Shown one piece after another: positions 34,601-46,719 of a stretch of DNA of 64,000 bases. A model generated the notes under the pieces. That model made no database searches and was not told the DNA's origin. It saw only the letters and a list, made by a program, of their open reading frames with translations. A program made the translations under genes and the position numbers. Where the stretch lies: positions 256,728,229 through 256,792,228 of the forward strand of contig CM051459.1 of assembly GCA_028095005.1 (NCBI GenBank). Reading direction: 5' to 3'. Source of the stretch: Rhynchospora pubera (lineage: Eukaryota; Streptophyta; Magnoliopsida; Poales; Cyperaceae). Positions within the stretch are counted from its first letter, which is position 1. Each line of letters starts with the position of its first letter.

Positions 34601-36796
34601 AGTGTCGAATGTGTGGATGACTTGGCAACAGTTCTGACACCAGAGGACTATGAGAGGTGCTTGAATTCTCCCCATCCCTACCCATCCTCCCTTTCTAGTA
34701 TTCGCCTCTGCTTTCGCCAGTACAGCAAGAACAAATTTAAGTACTTTGACCTCCGTACCCTGCGTGGCTACTACAACCAGCCGGCTCTCCTCCGGCTTAA
34801 CTCCATGTCAGTAACTGAGCCTGGTCCTGGGCCCCGCAACCTCCATCGCCGGCAGACTGTGCCAGGATGTGGTGGTGGCAGTGGCAGTGGCAGTGGGAGT
34901 GGGAGTGGGACTGGGACTGGGGACAATAAGACAGGTCCTAGGAAGGTGAGGTCTGGTTTGAATGGAGACAAGGGAGGTCCCAGGAACCAGATCAAGCCAC
35001 CTTATACTGAGGGGCAGAAGATTGAGGTGCTTTGTCAAGACAGTGGAATTAGGGGTTGCTGGTTTAGGTGCACTGTGATGGAGCTGTGTCATAAGCAGAT
35101 TAAGGTTCTGTATGATGATGTAGTGAGTCCTGATGATGGTGAGCAACTCGAGGTATGCATTCAGAGTGTGTGGGGTGTTTTGGGTTTCAAGGGAAATGCC
35201 TGGTAAGCGGTAAGTTTTATATAAACTGTAATCATATCTTGAAAGCAATTAGCATCAGTATTTTTTCTTTCTCAGGATATGCGCTGAGAAGCTCTCAAGC
35301 CCCAAGTAACTAATTCTGGCAAAAATAAAGTAAAACAAAAAATAAATAAACAAAATAAAACAAATGATGAAAGGAAATATAAAGGTATTGGGAATGACAA
35401 AAAAAAAGTAAAGGTTCTTTTTTGTATTGGTAGCAAGCTAGTCAGCAGGATCCTAGTTGGAGCTGTGATCTGTAAAATGCTGCTTCTATGGCAAGAGTTG
35501 GCAATTACTCCTGAGGATTATTCTGGCACTTATTAATTGTCTTTTCTTTTTTTTTTCTGTGTTCAAGGAGTGGGTGATGGCATATCGATTTGCAGACCCA
35601 GACAAGCTGGGCATGAGGAGCCAAGGGCGCCTGACGATCCGGCCATCTCCTCCATTTGAGGATTCAGTTGTGGGGGTAACTCTAACTGCGGGAAGTTCCA
35701 TTGACGTGTGGCGCAATGATGCTTGGTGGGAGGGTGTTGTCGTGAGCCATGGAAATAGCGAGGAAGATAGACTTCATGTTTATCACCCTGGTAATGTAAA
35801 TCTCTTTTGTTAATCGAGTCCGTGACTTGTTTACTGTTTTTGACCTAACCTGATGAAATTGTGAATCGTGTTCTGGTCCACATTTTCTGACCTGCTAATG
35901 TTCAATTCAGGTTAGGGATCATGACATGACTGAGCTATTTATGATTCTCTTAATTCTGTTTGGAATTAAATACGAGTTATGAACTACTGTGTGCTTAGTC
36001 AAAATGTTTAAGGGAAACTGATAAGCACAAGTGTGAATTCTGTGACTTGAATTGTCAACATACACCCTTGCTGAGCAACTTAACTCTTTGCTTTTTGTGG
36101 TCTTATAGAATAAATATATGTTTTGTGATTAAGCGGATTGGGTCAGTATGGTCCATATAAAAGCAAGAATAAAATAATTATGGTCTATTCTGAATTTTGT
36201 GATTACCAATCGACTCCCCAAGTAGATTACCAATACCTTAGAAATTTTGTGATTTACTTTTGGTTGTTACGTATTAAGTAAACTTGATCCATATGTTGGT
36301 GAAATATAGTAAGGTATGTATCATTTGGTACTTCACTGGTGGTAAGGGATTGCTGAACTTAGTAGTTTATGCTGGTGGTCCTTTTTCATAATTTTTTCAG
36401 TTCTTTTGTTTTTGTAGCCGTAACTAATTTGATTGGTTGGGTAAGTATATTACTGAAGGTAGACTTCTTCTGTGCATTTTTATTTTTGTCCCAGCGGAAA
36501 ACATATTTTCAGTGTGCCAGAGAAAAGATGCCAGGGTTTCACGAGATTGGATCCATAACCAATGGGTTCACATTGAGCCCAAGCCTGAAGTCTTAGCCCA
36601 AATCCCTCCAAGCCCTAAAGCTGTGGGGTCAACCAAGTGGGCTGAGTCGGGCAGCTCAGCCATGTCTGGTGAGGTGAAGGATGGTAGCAACAAGCAAGTG
36701 GGGACTATCAGCAGTGAGCAACCATTGGTTATGGCCGGGTGTTCGAATCAAGCCAATGAAAAGAAACGGTCTCGAGATGAAGTGATGCTAGACTGA
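31675..36796 (+). CDS. BAH and Agenet domain chromatin protein, 575 aa
   Basis: Seven GT-AG exons join in phase: 31675-31966, 32494-32549, 32788-32892, 33507-33698, 34595-35152, 35568-35790 and 36495-36796 (1,728 nt with stop). The N-terminal ~100 residues contain WREEF, HFFMED and GTERSLRHMLYV. A BAH domain (about residues 125-250) begins at SGAFWICGKQLYHYQAF and includes YLAYLEDMYEDKKGQKKVKV and RWFHQNRE. A Gly/Ser/Thr-Gly linker follows (about 310-325). A tandem Agenet (Tudor-like) region starts near YTEGQKIEVLCQDSGIRGCW and ends near HVYHPAENIF...RDWIHNQWV. The C-terminus is polar with KKRSRDE, a possible nuclear signal. BAH and Agenet modules read histone marks, so a nuclear chromatin reader is likely; the target mark cannot be read from sequence. 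The same architecture exists in Arabidopsis (I recall At1g68580). The first ATG after the leader is used. Confidence 0.9.
33140..33184 (-). mobile_element. 5'-truncated SINE tail in an intron
   Basis: A 45-bp piece whose minus strand reads CCCCAACTTGTTTGGAAC, the Au-like SINE tail. It is flanked by AGAGTAAAAT on both sides (about 33130-33139 and 33185-33194). It lies in the intron before exon 4 of the BAH-Agenet gene. Confidence 0.7.
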
Positions 36797-38934
36797 TGAT
36801 TGGAATTAGAGTTTGAGAATGTACATAGGTGAGGATATACTGGGTTCAGTTTCTGACAGAAAGTGCATTGATATAGTTAAGCAGGGTTAAATGTGGTATA
36901 GACTATAGGATTGTTTTTATGTTTTAGTCTAGTCTGTTTGATTTTAGTCTTGGAGTTGCCGAATCTAATGGGAACCTATTGTGTTAAACGTGTGTAGTTA
37001 ATGTTGGGAGCTTTGTTAATTAAAGTTTACATCAGTTGAGTTTAGTTTCTGTTGCTGTTATCTGATTTTTTATATTATTTTGATAATTCTTTGAATTGCC
37101 TCTTTTGTGGTTGCAACTGGGTCTGTGATGGTATGAAGTTGGCCATTGGGGTTGCCTTCTTTTTTAATTATTGCAGAAGCATGAAAACAAAGAAACTGAA
37201 AACAGAAGCCAGAATCGCTTTTTCAACTTACTCTTTCTTTAAAGATGATCGGGATACCATTATGATGGTTTCATTATTTTCTAATCTAAATGAAGTTCAT
37301 CTGCTTGCTGTTTGGACCTACTGTTGGATTTTTCCTATTCCTGCATGTTGAACACCGTCCATTCCCAATAAAACTTTCTTTTTATTGCTATTTTATTTCC
37401 CTTTTTATTGCTCTATTGAGGTGTTTACTGCTGATTTGATGTTTTACCTTACACTTCCATACTTTGGTCCATAGGGATTTCAACTAGCAACCTGTCTATA
37501 TTTAGTGCCTAATTCATCGAGTACCCGAAATGAAGCACCAGCATCTCTATTACGTGTTATATCAAAATACTGAAGGCTTCTTTCAGAGTTTCCTCTTTAT
37601 GAATATTCTCTCATAGAAATGCTACAATTTGTTAGCCCACTGGCATGTGCTTACTAGTAATATTGGTTGAAAGTTACGGTTTAACCAATCGATCATCCAC
37701 AACCAATCTTTCGCTTTCCTTGTATCTTTTCCTTGTATTGGAAAAATCCAAAGCACTCAAAACTTGTGCCTTTTTAGCAGTTCATTCAATTCGACTTACA
37801 TGCATCCCCATCATTTGCAGCCAGAAGGAGTTGATCCTATTTCCACACCTACGCTGTTCCATGCCTCTTACCAGTGTAGCAATGAGTGCCATTTCTAATT
37901 AGGTCCCCATCTTCTTCCCAATTTTAGGCACACTTCCTCTCAAAGTCAATGATACGGATTTACTTCCTATGTTTCCTATTTATCATTGCTTCTTCAACAA
38001 AACAGATATCTCATATCTATATCATTGTATTAGAGATGGTCTCTAATATGTTCTGAGACTAAGAGGGGGGGGGGTCTTTTTTTTTTGTTGTTGTTGTTGA
38101 TCTAGAAGGGATATCGTTTTTTAACCACCTTCATAGGGCTTGTGGTGACCACACAAATAATTTGCCAGACTAGTGTCAGAGCCACAACCCTAGTGTATTA
38201 GTCGTGAATAGTGTTATAACAAAATATGTCACACACTCACACATCAACAAATTAACACTACAAATAGGGACTTACAGGATAAAGGAAATGTGTATTGGAT
38301 ACCAACGAAGATACCCTGTTGATACAACAGGAGACTTTAGTGTGAAAAAAAATTGCAAATAGATATTCTCTTTTCATTTTTTTTTTTTTTTGAAATTGTA
38401 TGTATTTTGCAATAATAAAGTTTTATCAACCGACGCGTCCAATCCTCTTCATTGGTATTATCGCTGATTGACTCATTCATAAATTGCTTTGATGGAATAT
38501 CATACAAGACATAAATCAAATAAGGTATAGGATACCTCGCCAATACCTTCCTTTGACAAATTAACAACACTTTCTCAACTAAAGCAAGAAAAAAAATAAA
38601 TAGAGAACTTTAAGAAAATGTTGTAGTTTTATGTATAAATTTATGTAATTTTAAGTTTCATTTGACATTCCATCAAATATAGTAAAATATGACCATTGTA
38701 AGCTTCGACCTTGAAGAACAGTAAACTTGGCCAAATTTCTTCATTTTTTATGGATATTATGTGCATATACTATAGAAGTATATGATTTAAAAAACTATAC
38801 CTCTTGTCATTGTAGTCAAATTAATTGATAGTCAGTAAATCTCACTTATATATTAAACAATTAGGTACAACAATATATGAATCAATGGGGGTATATTCCC
38901 CCAGGTTGTGTGGTTTATTTACAAGGTGTATAAA
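36797..38934. other. intergenic, no supported gene
   Basis: Contains the 3' UTR of the BAH-Agenet gene, then AT-rich sequence. A G run with a following T run and GTT repeats is at about 38064-38100. I see no exon chain or clear transposon end. Confidence 0.5.
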
Positions 38935-41593
38935 CTACATTCTGAGCCATTGATTTCCATCAATGTAATTCCGACCAAGGAAAGGTCTTGCCTCTTGGTA
39001 AGATAGTGATCTTGCCCAATTCACTCTTTTCCTCAAACTGGCACCTGCCCCATGACATTTGTACTCGCCAAAGTATGCCGTTCTGTCCAAAAATAGATAT
39101 AAAAATTATTGCAGTTTAAATGGCTCAAATTGTGAAACCAACCTTAAAAATAATTAACTTCTTTTACAAGTAATTTTATCTGTCTATCAAGGTACCTGTT
39201 CATTTATTTGTGTCCACTGATAATAAACCACAGGCTTCAGAAGTTACCACTCGATAGGCACTCAACATATCCCAATTATAAAATTTGACTGTTAGAATAT
39301 AGAGCTATTTCCCGACTACAAGTATTGATCAATAGATTTTACTTATGTATAGTTAGTTTACTTGTTAAAGTACTGTTGTTTTGATACAGAAAGATAACCC
39401 CATTTCAAATTTTCAATACAAACCTTCTTCTAGAAGGATCACCCCAGTCGCTCCACCCGTCGGGTAAAACAATCCCATCAATTCTGCTATAGGCATAGAC
39501 GACTCGAGCATACCTCCCCCATGCCCGACCCAAATAAAGCATACCTGACCCGGTAAGCCGGCAGTGTAAGAAAGAGAACCCCGAGTCTTGTGCAGGAGAG
39601 TTTCTTTGTGACGCTGCCACTGCGCCATAGCTTGTTGCCACCGCATGCAACGTGCAACCCTACACATATTGAGTGTCAGATTAAAAATTTCTTCTTTTTC
39701 ACACGCTAGCTGATTGTCTCAGAAAGTATAAGAGGCACAAGTACCAGTCCAGTACCAGTGTACAACAATAACTAATGCTGCACCAAAAAAAATGTGCTCT
39801 AGTAGAAAGTGAAATAAGACTAAGAAACCAGCTGATATGGGTCCCACTAATGATATTACATACCAGTAAATACTATTACAAGTGCCAGACATGACCGATA
39901 TATATCAGCACGTATACCTACTCTGTGATAATTGATATCCTGTCCCGGCTGAAATGCCAGGTCCAGAGTCAATTGGGTTTGTAGGAAAGTTTTGAATCAA
40001 ACCCTGTATCATTTGGAATTAACCATTAACAAATAGCAAATTTGGTTTTTATGTGATAGCTGATGTCAATTTCATAACTATAGAGCCAAGAATTTATAAA
40101 TGTAAAAAAAAAAAATGTATGATACTTAAGTATATGTACCTGATAGAGTGACTTAGCATTGCCAAAGATAAAATCAATAGAGCCCTGGATGAAACAGTGG
40201 AAAAAATAGTGCCTCCCTTGGTGATCGAACAGCGTATCTTGTGTTCCCAAGATATTGCACCGATACAACACAGCCTTGTCTCCTGACATCCTCAGAGCCA
40301 CTGCTTGCTCTCCAACTGCTCCTGGCTTTGCTGGTGGTGCAGAGTTCTAAACCATATTTTAATTGATTATGTTTCTCCCCAACATTAATTTTTTTTATTT
40401 GTTATATTGAGTTAATTTTTGTATAGTAGAGGAAATAAGCATTCTGTTACCAACTAGTTCTTTTCGATCTGTTTTAAAAAGAGCGAAAAATATGCTCAGA
40501 AGTAACATAAAGTTAAAAACTTCAGAAGGTTTGCTGTCAATACCTCTAAAAGCAACAAGTTTGTAAATATACCCCTTTTGATTGTCAAGTTACAAATTAG
40601 TTTATTAAACAAAGAAAATTGTTACTACTAATACTATATTATCAGAAAGAACTAATCAGAATCTTTGAACTGTTAACATGAACATCTTTCTTTATGACAT
40701 TATCCTTGGATGATGACTTCTGAAAAAACAGTTATACTTAATTTTGAGAAATCGTATCTCAGAAAAAAAAAGCTATTAGAATCATAGAGAATTACCTCAA
40801 ATGTTATTTCATTAGCACAGAAATAATCTGCCTCTACGGCAAAAGTGGCAGAGTAAAATGTTCCTACAGGATTCCCAGTCGAGTCCCGATCAGAAGCTTT
40901 TGAGTGCCATGTAATTTTAGTTTCTCCTTTTCCAGTTCCAATCAATGAGATGTAAGGCTTAGTTATGGGTACAGTTACCTTTTCTCTGCACAAGTAGGTT
41001 ATCGGAAAACTAATAAGAAGATGAAAAAGATCAAAACATTTTTTGTTGAAATTATAAGGCAGTTAGATTCTAGCATAAACTGCGCAATTTTTTCCAAATA
41101 ATTACAACTAAAAATGAAAAATTTGACGGTAAGAAAAGAATACAAAGTTAAGTAACAACTGATGATAATAATAGTACCGCAAGCAGAGCTGTAATTCTAC
41201 TAACCTTATTTCATCAAAACTCCATCAAGAAAACAAAGAAATTTATGAAGCACGTTAATGTTTCACGAAATAAATGAAAAAAAAATTAAGGAATTTTAGA
41301 ACTTGCCTATAAACTCCTGGATAGATTAAGATCTTGACCCGTTGTGAATTCCCATTTGGTACCATATTTATTGCACCTTGCACTGTCATGGAGTCGCCAT
41401 GGCCATCTTTCGACACAACTATAACACGGCTCCCACCCGTATCCTTTGAATTTCCTACTGCTGAGTACTTCTCTATACTTAGGTCATCCCAGGTGATGTA
41501 ACGACCGTATCGGTTTGTAAGAGATAAACCGGTATGCATCATCATGGCATAGACAGAGAGAAGAATGAGAAGAGATGGAAGATATCCAGCCAT
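38935..41593 (-). CDS. pectinesterase (pectin methylesterase), 355 aa
   Basis: Exons are 41593-41307, 40985-40796, 40346-40140, 39659-39424 and 39082-38935 (1,068 nt, in phase). It removes methyl groups from cell-wall homogalacturonan. The secreted protein starts with a hydrophobic signal peptide (LPSLLILLSVYAMMM). Diagnostic motifs are all present: GVYREKV, GEQAVAL, GTQDTLFDHQGRHYF with a catalytic Asp, DFIFGNA with the second Asp, and YLGRAWGRY with the Arg. There is no long N-terminal inhibitor (PMEI) domain, so it is a type II enzyme, which are usually about this long. Intron 1 has a GC donor (AG|GCAAGT), all others GT. A GA/CT run at about 41648-41671 lies in the 5' leader. A broken relative lies upstream at 50929-52757 in the same orientation. 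Confidence 0.93.
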
Positions 41594-41638
41594 GGGTTTT
41601 TTGTGATGGTATCTCTTATGGAGCGTTACACTATGTGG

Positions 41639-41671
<33 letters not shown>

Positions 41672-42931
41672 TAAAGAGAGAGTGGAGAGTTAGAGAAACA
41701 GAGAATGCGAGACGTTGAAGAAGTGGGGTGTATTTATTGTCAGGAGCGTGGGCTTTGGTTGTTTCAGTTGGGATATTTGTACAAACCCCCTTTCAGAATT
41801 TCATTATTTGTAAATATCATTTTGTTTGTAGAAAATTTGAAGTCATAGTTGAATATCTACTATTGTTATTGTTATTATTATCTCAATTTTGGATTCGATT
41901 TCAAAGCTTCCCTTTGATCCCATAGCTACGTTAATAAATATTAGTGCACCAAAAATCATTCATTTCAAATTGATTTGAAGATTTTTTTTGGGTTAAGATG
42001 ATAATCATATTTCTCCGATTGTTCATCTAAATATTCTGTCATGAACTTTATATCGGTATTTAATTGTGATCATTCCATACTGTTAACATTTTTGTCCAAT
42101 AAAGTAATAAAGAAAATATAAACTATTTTCTATAAACTCAAGGGCCAGTTAAATATTATGGGTTGAATATGGATTTGTTGTATAAATTTATCATAAATTA
42201 CAAATTATAATGAGGATAGTTACTCCAAGAATTAGATGTGCATGAAAGCACTCCGTTTTGTATACAGCCTAGACTCATTCCAATTTTCTGTATTACATTA
42301 TTAGGATCTATCAAAATATTAGCTCCATATTTTAATGTGTAAAATATTTATTATAGAGTTAAAAGCTCTTAATTGTTTATCGTTATTATTATACTCAAAT
42401 GTCATCATTATATCATTAATGTAGATGAACTTATACAACAGGCTTATATATTCAACGTTGCCGGTTTTATGAAAGTATAATTACCTTCACTTTGAAGGGC
42501 ACGAATGCATAGAAATATTTTTCACAAGGTTACTTTAAAAGAATAAAAACTAAGCAGGGTTACGTGTGCAAATTTTTTTATCTTATAAATATTAAGTTTT
42601 GTACCGAATCTGATAGGCTTGAACGGTCGTGGAAGTTATAGAGGCGAAAGTAGTAGGAAAAATGGAGAATGTTGACAGTTAGAAAAATTTTAAAATTTTA
42701 CTGTAAAATATAGAAAGGATAGTCATGTTTAATGCACCTCTGTATTAAAAATAATTAATTCTTTTATAAAGCTAATTGAAAAGAGGGAAGGGGGTTGTTA
42801 GTGTGTAGTTAGGAGAAAAAAAACGGTTGAAACTTGCTAATTACCTTTCTATACTCGGTTATAGGTCAAACAGGGTAAACAAATTAAATATTTTCCATTT
42901 CTCTTTTGTTTATTAATTACAAGTAAAAGAG
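41594..42931. other. pectinesterase upstream region and intergenic DNA
   Basis: The first ~130 bp hold the (CT)n-rich leader and a TATA-like AATAAATAC (minus strand) near 41731-41739. The rest is AT-rich with no gene visible. Confidence 0.45.
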
Positions 42932-43399
42932 CAGGGGCGAAGCCAGAATTTGGTAATAGGGGAGGCCGAGATCAAACTTCGAGTTGTTTGGCCGATCGAT
43001 TGAATATGATTGTATACATCAAAATTGAAAATAAAAGTAACTTTTTATATCATGCAAGATACAACAAAAGAAACCATGGGATCAAGACTTTTCCAATAGT
43101 CTATTAAGATCGACTCACATAACTCAATCCCTCATCTCTGAAACTTGGAACAAAGTACCCTCAAATGAAATATTGAAACGGTACTAGAAGAATTAAAGGA
43201 GTGAGAAACTCGTTAGATGTGTAAAGAAGGAACATGGTTAAATTTTTAACAGCTAATTTGACTGACGAAGAGAAAAAGAAGACTACACTAGCCAGTGGCT
43301 CTTATTTTAGTTGGGGGGCCAAGTAAAAGTTTGTATTAAAAAATTCAAAAAATAGGGTGGGCCAGGCCCACTGTGGCCCCTGCGCTGGCTTCGCCAGTG
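42932..43399. mobile_element. hAT-like MITE, 468 bp
   Basis: Ends CAGGGGCGAAGCCAG and CTGGCTTCGCCAGTG, imperfect inverted repeats of the hAT type, flanked by a perfect 8-bp duplication TAAAAGAG (42924-42931 and 43400-43407). An 8-bp duplication is diagnostic for hAT. No transposase frame. Confidence 0.92.
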
Positions 43400-43407
43400 T
43401 AAAAGAG

Positions 43408-44850
43408 CCATACACTTGGGTTTATAGGCCACTATGCATTATTAAAAAAAGTAAAAATAGACTAGATAGAAAAGCAAAACAATGGTGAAAAGAAAGGGTT
43501 CAAAGACAGAAATATTTCACGATATGGGGTCTAATTTTAAAATAACAGTTATGCTTAGTTTTTTTTTTACTACATATCCTATTATTTATTAGTTATTTGC
43601 TAACAATAATATATGAACATAAATTAGGAATGCATATTTTTCCTCCACAACTTGGACATGAGTTGATTTTTTCTCCAATAGAACTAAAGAAAATTTGAGT
43701 AATTGGATGGATTTCGTTATATATCTAACTTACCTAATCTCTGCGTGACTGCGTCTGTCTACTCTGTTGACTCAATCTTTAACACTTTCAACTTCAATGA
43801 CATCAAAACCATACAAATATTCTTTCTTCTCCTATTAAACTATTGCTACGCTTAGTTGAAAATAGAGTTTCTTTTGACCTATAGTTAATGGAATACTAAC
43901 CCTATTGTCCTAATTCAATTAAGACCAAATAACTAGCTAACTGAGATTATCTCGTCAACAATCTACTTTTTTAGTTTTCTTACAAAATGTTTTTACGGCA
44001 ACGTCTGCTCTATAACTCTTTTAATTATAGTTCATCTTTTTAAAGTCTGACAAAAGCAGAGAAGGGGACATACCGTACTAATAAGGATAGATACACTGAG
44101 ATTAATTTTTATAGATAACGAAATCTTATTTTTGTATATATCCAGTGATTAAAAGTTAAAGTCAAGGTATAAAAACTTATTTGTTTCAGCATGAAAATTA
44201 AAAAGTAATTTTGTTAATTTACTAATGATTCAAAATTATAACCTGCATTAAATGTACATATTTAAATAATGTAGAAGATCAAAGAATATCAAAGCTTGAA
44301 GAATAAAGAATATGATAAATAAAAGTATTTCTTAAGAAAATACTTAAAGAGATGTTCAAAAACAACTTTTATGTCCTATATAAATCAATGACTATCATTC
44401 ATGATGTTAAAAAAAAAACAACGTACACAATTATTACATTTTTCGATGGATATTTTTTTTAATTTTAAATTGTAACTTAGATATCTATTTAATCGAAAAA
44501 TGTCCACAAGTTCATATTTTAATTTTGACAACTCTAGTGACGTTAAATGCTATTACCAAATAATTTCATATTTTTAGCCGTCAGTTTTTCTAAATTAATT
44601 TACTTTACGAAACATCATAACCCATCCCGTCCCCGAAATCATTATACCAAAATTTAGAACATTCATTTTCAATTTTCATGTACTTTTTTTCTGATACACA
44701 TCCATATATAGGCATACCGACACAGTGACACGCAACGTAAATACACGTGTACCCTCCAACTTAAAACTTTATCTTAGTTTTTTCTTATAATTTGATTAAG
44801 TCAATATGTATGAAGGAAGGAATCATACTGTTGTATATCACATTATCACT
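43408..44850. other. AT-rich intergenic, nothing identified
   Basis: About 1.4 kb with no plausible exon, RNA gene or element boundary. Confidence 0.5.
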
Positions 44851-45008
44851 GGCTCCGTTTGGATAGGTGTGGGAAGAAGGAAAGAAGGGAAGAAGTGGGA
44901 AGAAGTATTGGGAAGTGTGTAACTTTGTGAAAAGTTTGAATTATTTATAATTTTTTTTCTTCCCTTCTTTCTTCTTCCTACTTCTTCTCAACGCATCCAA
45001 ACGGAGGC
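44851..45008. mobile_element. Tourist-like MITE (GTTTGGAT family)
   Basis: Ends GGCTCCGTTTGGATAGG and CGCATCCAAACGGAGGC, 3-bp duplication ACT on both sides. Carries the family core TATTGGGAAGTGTGTAACTT. 158 bp. Confidence 0.9.
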
Positions 45009-45572
45009 ACTATATCAGGTTTTATATGTTCAACCTTCAGGTGGTGGCATCTCTACTGTTTCCCCTGCTGTAAAATCTCCCTTGACTCGGTTCAACTTTA
45101 TTCTCCAATATTTATTTATATTGGATTCGTTGTCATTTGTCAACTCATTATATTGATGTTACTATTCTGCAACCACTCCAAAATTAAGGTCCTAGCCTCC
45201 TAGGTTGACAAAAACAATGAGTCAATAACAATCTCTCTTCAAAAAAGTAAATAAATAAAATAACAATCTGTTTCATAAGCGTGCAGCTTGTATCCATTAG
45301 TTAAAATACTGGAGACATCCCTTAAACAACGAGTACGTATTTTTGTGGTATATCAGTGTTTAAAATTGTTAGACCAGGTGTATCCCTCAGTTGTATTAGA
45401 TAATGTGAGCAACATGATTAGTTGGTTTTATGTGAGAAGTTTAATGTGAGGAGTTTGAAAGTGTGAATAGTTTTATTCTTGTTTCCCCTCTTACAACGTT
45501 TGTCCAGAAATATACATTTTTTATCTATTTATATTCGAAATTGCTTAAGACTATCCTTCAAATTCTATCATC
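45009..45572. other. intergenic, nothing identified
   Basis: AT-rich DNA between a MITE and the GC-rich fold-back block; no gene seen. Confidence 0.4.
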
Positions 45573-46560
45573 CCCATCATCCTCACGCGTACGTAACTAA
45601 TTCCTCCCTCATGCATACACTCTCTTTCCTTCCCCTCCTCCGTACACTATCTCCCGCCCCTGTCCCCTCCTCCCTCCCACGTACGTTGTCCCCCCTTCCC
45701 CCTCCTCCCTCTTACATACGCCGTCCCCCCTCCCCTCCTCCCTTCCAGGTACATCGTCCCCCCCCCCCACCTTTCTCCTCTTCCTTCTACACACTTCATA
45801 ACTGTTGAAGTTAATATATTTAAATGTTGAAGGCAATATCGTAATTGTTGAAATTAATATATGTACTGTTGAAGTTATATATGTAATTGTTAAAGTTAAT
45901 ATGTTATATATGTAACTGTTGAAGTTAATATATATAACTGTTGAAATTAATATATATAACTGTTGAAGTTAATATGTGTAACTGCTGAAGTTATATATGT
46001 AGTTATTGAAGTTATATATGTAAGTAATATGTTATATATGTAACTGTTGAAGTTAATATATATAACTGTTGAAGTTAATATGTGTAACTGCTGAAGTTAT
46101 ATATGTAAGTAATATGTTATATATGTAACTGTTGAAGTTAATATATATAACTATTGAAGTTAATATATATAATTGTTGAACTTGACATATTTAAATGTTG
46201 AATGTAATATTTGAAGTGAGCATATTTAAATTGTTGAAGTTGGCATATATATTAACTTCAACAGTTAAATATGTTAACCTCAACATTTATAATCAATATA
46301 TATTGTGTGTGAGAGAGTATGATATTATCAGAGGGTGGGGGGGGGGAAGGGGGAGGGGGGGCGTATGCGGAAGGGTGGGGGTTGGAGAGCGTACACGGGA
46401 GGGTGTGAGGGGGGCGAGCGTACGCTGCAGGGGGAGCATACGTGGGAGGGCTGGGAGGGGGGACGAGCGTACACGGCAGGGAGGGAAACAGAGCAATTTC
46501 CAGAAATAGAAAACGCGTAGAGCCAAAAATAAAAAAAATACGTGGGGATGATGAATATCG
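45573..46560. repeat. GC-rich fold-back minisatellite block
   Basis: A C-rich left arm (to about 45800) with roughly 35-bp repeats containing CGTACGTTGTCCCC-like words faces a G-rich right arm (about 46325-46490) with the inverse words (GCGTACACGG, GGGAGGG). The outer edges also pair loosely (CATCATCCTCACG / CGTGGGGATGATG). The C run at 45758-45768 and the G run at 46337-46346 are about 10-11 bases. The centre is an AT-rich tandem repeat. It could fold as a cruciform or form G-quadruplexes on one strand. Origin unknown. Confidence 0.6.
45803..46270. repeat. AT-rich tandem repeat (AACTGTTGAAGTTAAT unit)
   Basis: At least 15 degenerate units of about 22-30 bp built on AACTGTTGAAGTTAATATAT, some with an extra ATGTTATATATGT block. 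The last units are inverted (ATTAACTTCAACAGTTAAAT at about 46250-46270). Confidence 0.88.
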
Positions 46561-46719
46561 GAGATGATCCTTATCACCCCGATTTATATTTTACAATTAG
46601 TTGATCACGAATTGAGGAGTTTGTTAACTTTTACATTTTTTATGTATTTAAAATTTAATTAGCCACGAATTTAAATTGCTATATAACCCAACTATGATTA
46701 GTTGGATTGACGACCTGCC

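Noticed and set aside
37645..37902. 85-codon open frame downstream of the BAH-Agenet gene
   Set aside because: No domain and no exon partners; the reverse strand was also read and shows nothing recognisable.
45479..46577. Pro- and Gly-rich open frames on both strands
   Set aside because: Translations of the C-rich and G-rich minisatellite arms; no start context, domain or splice support.
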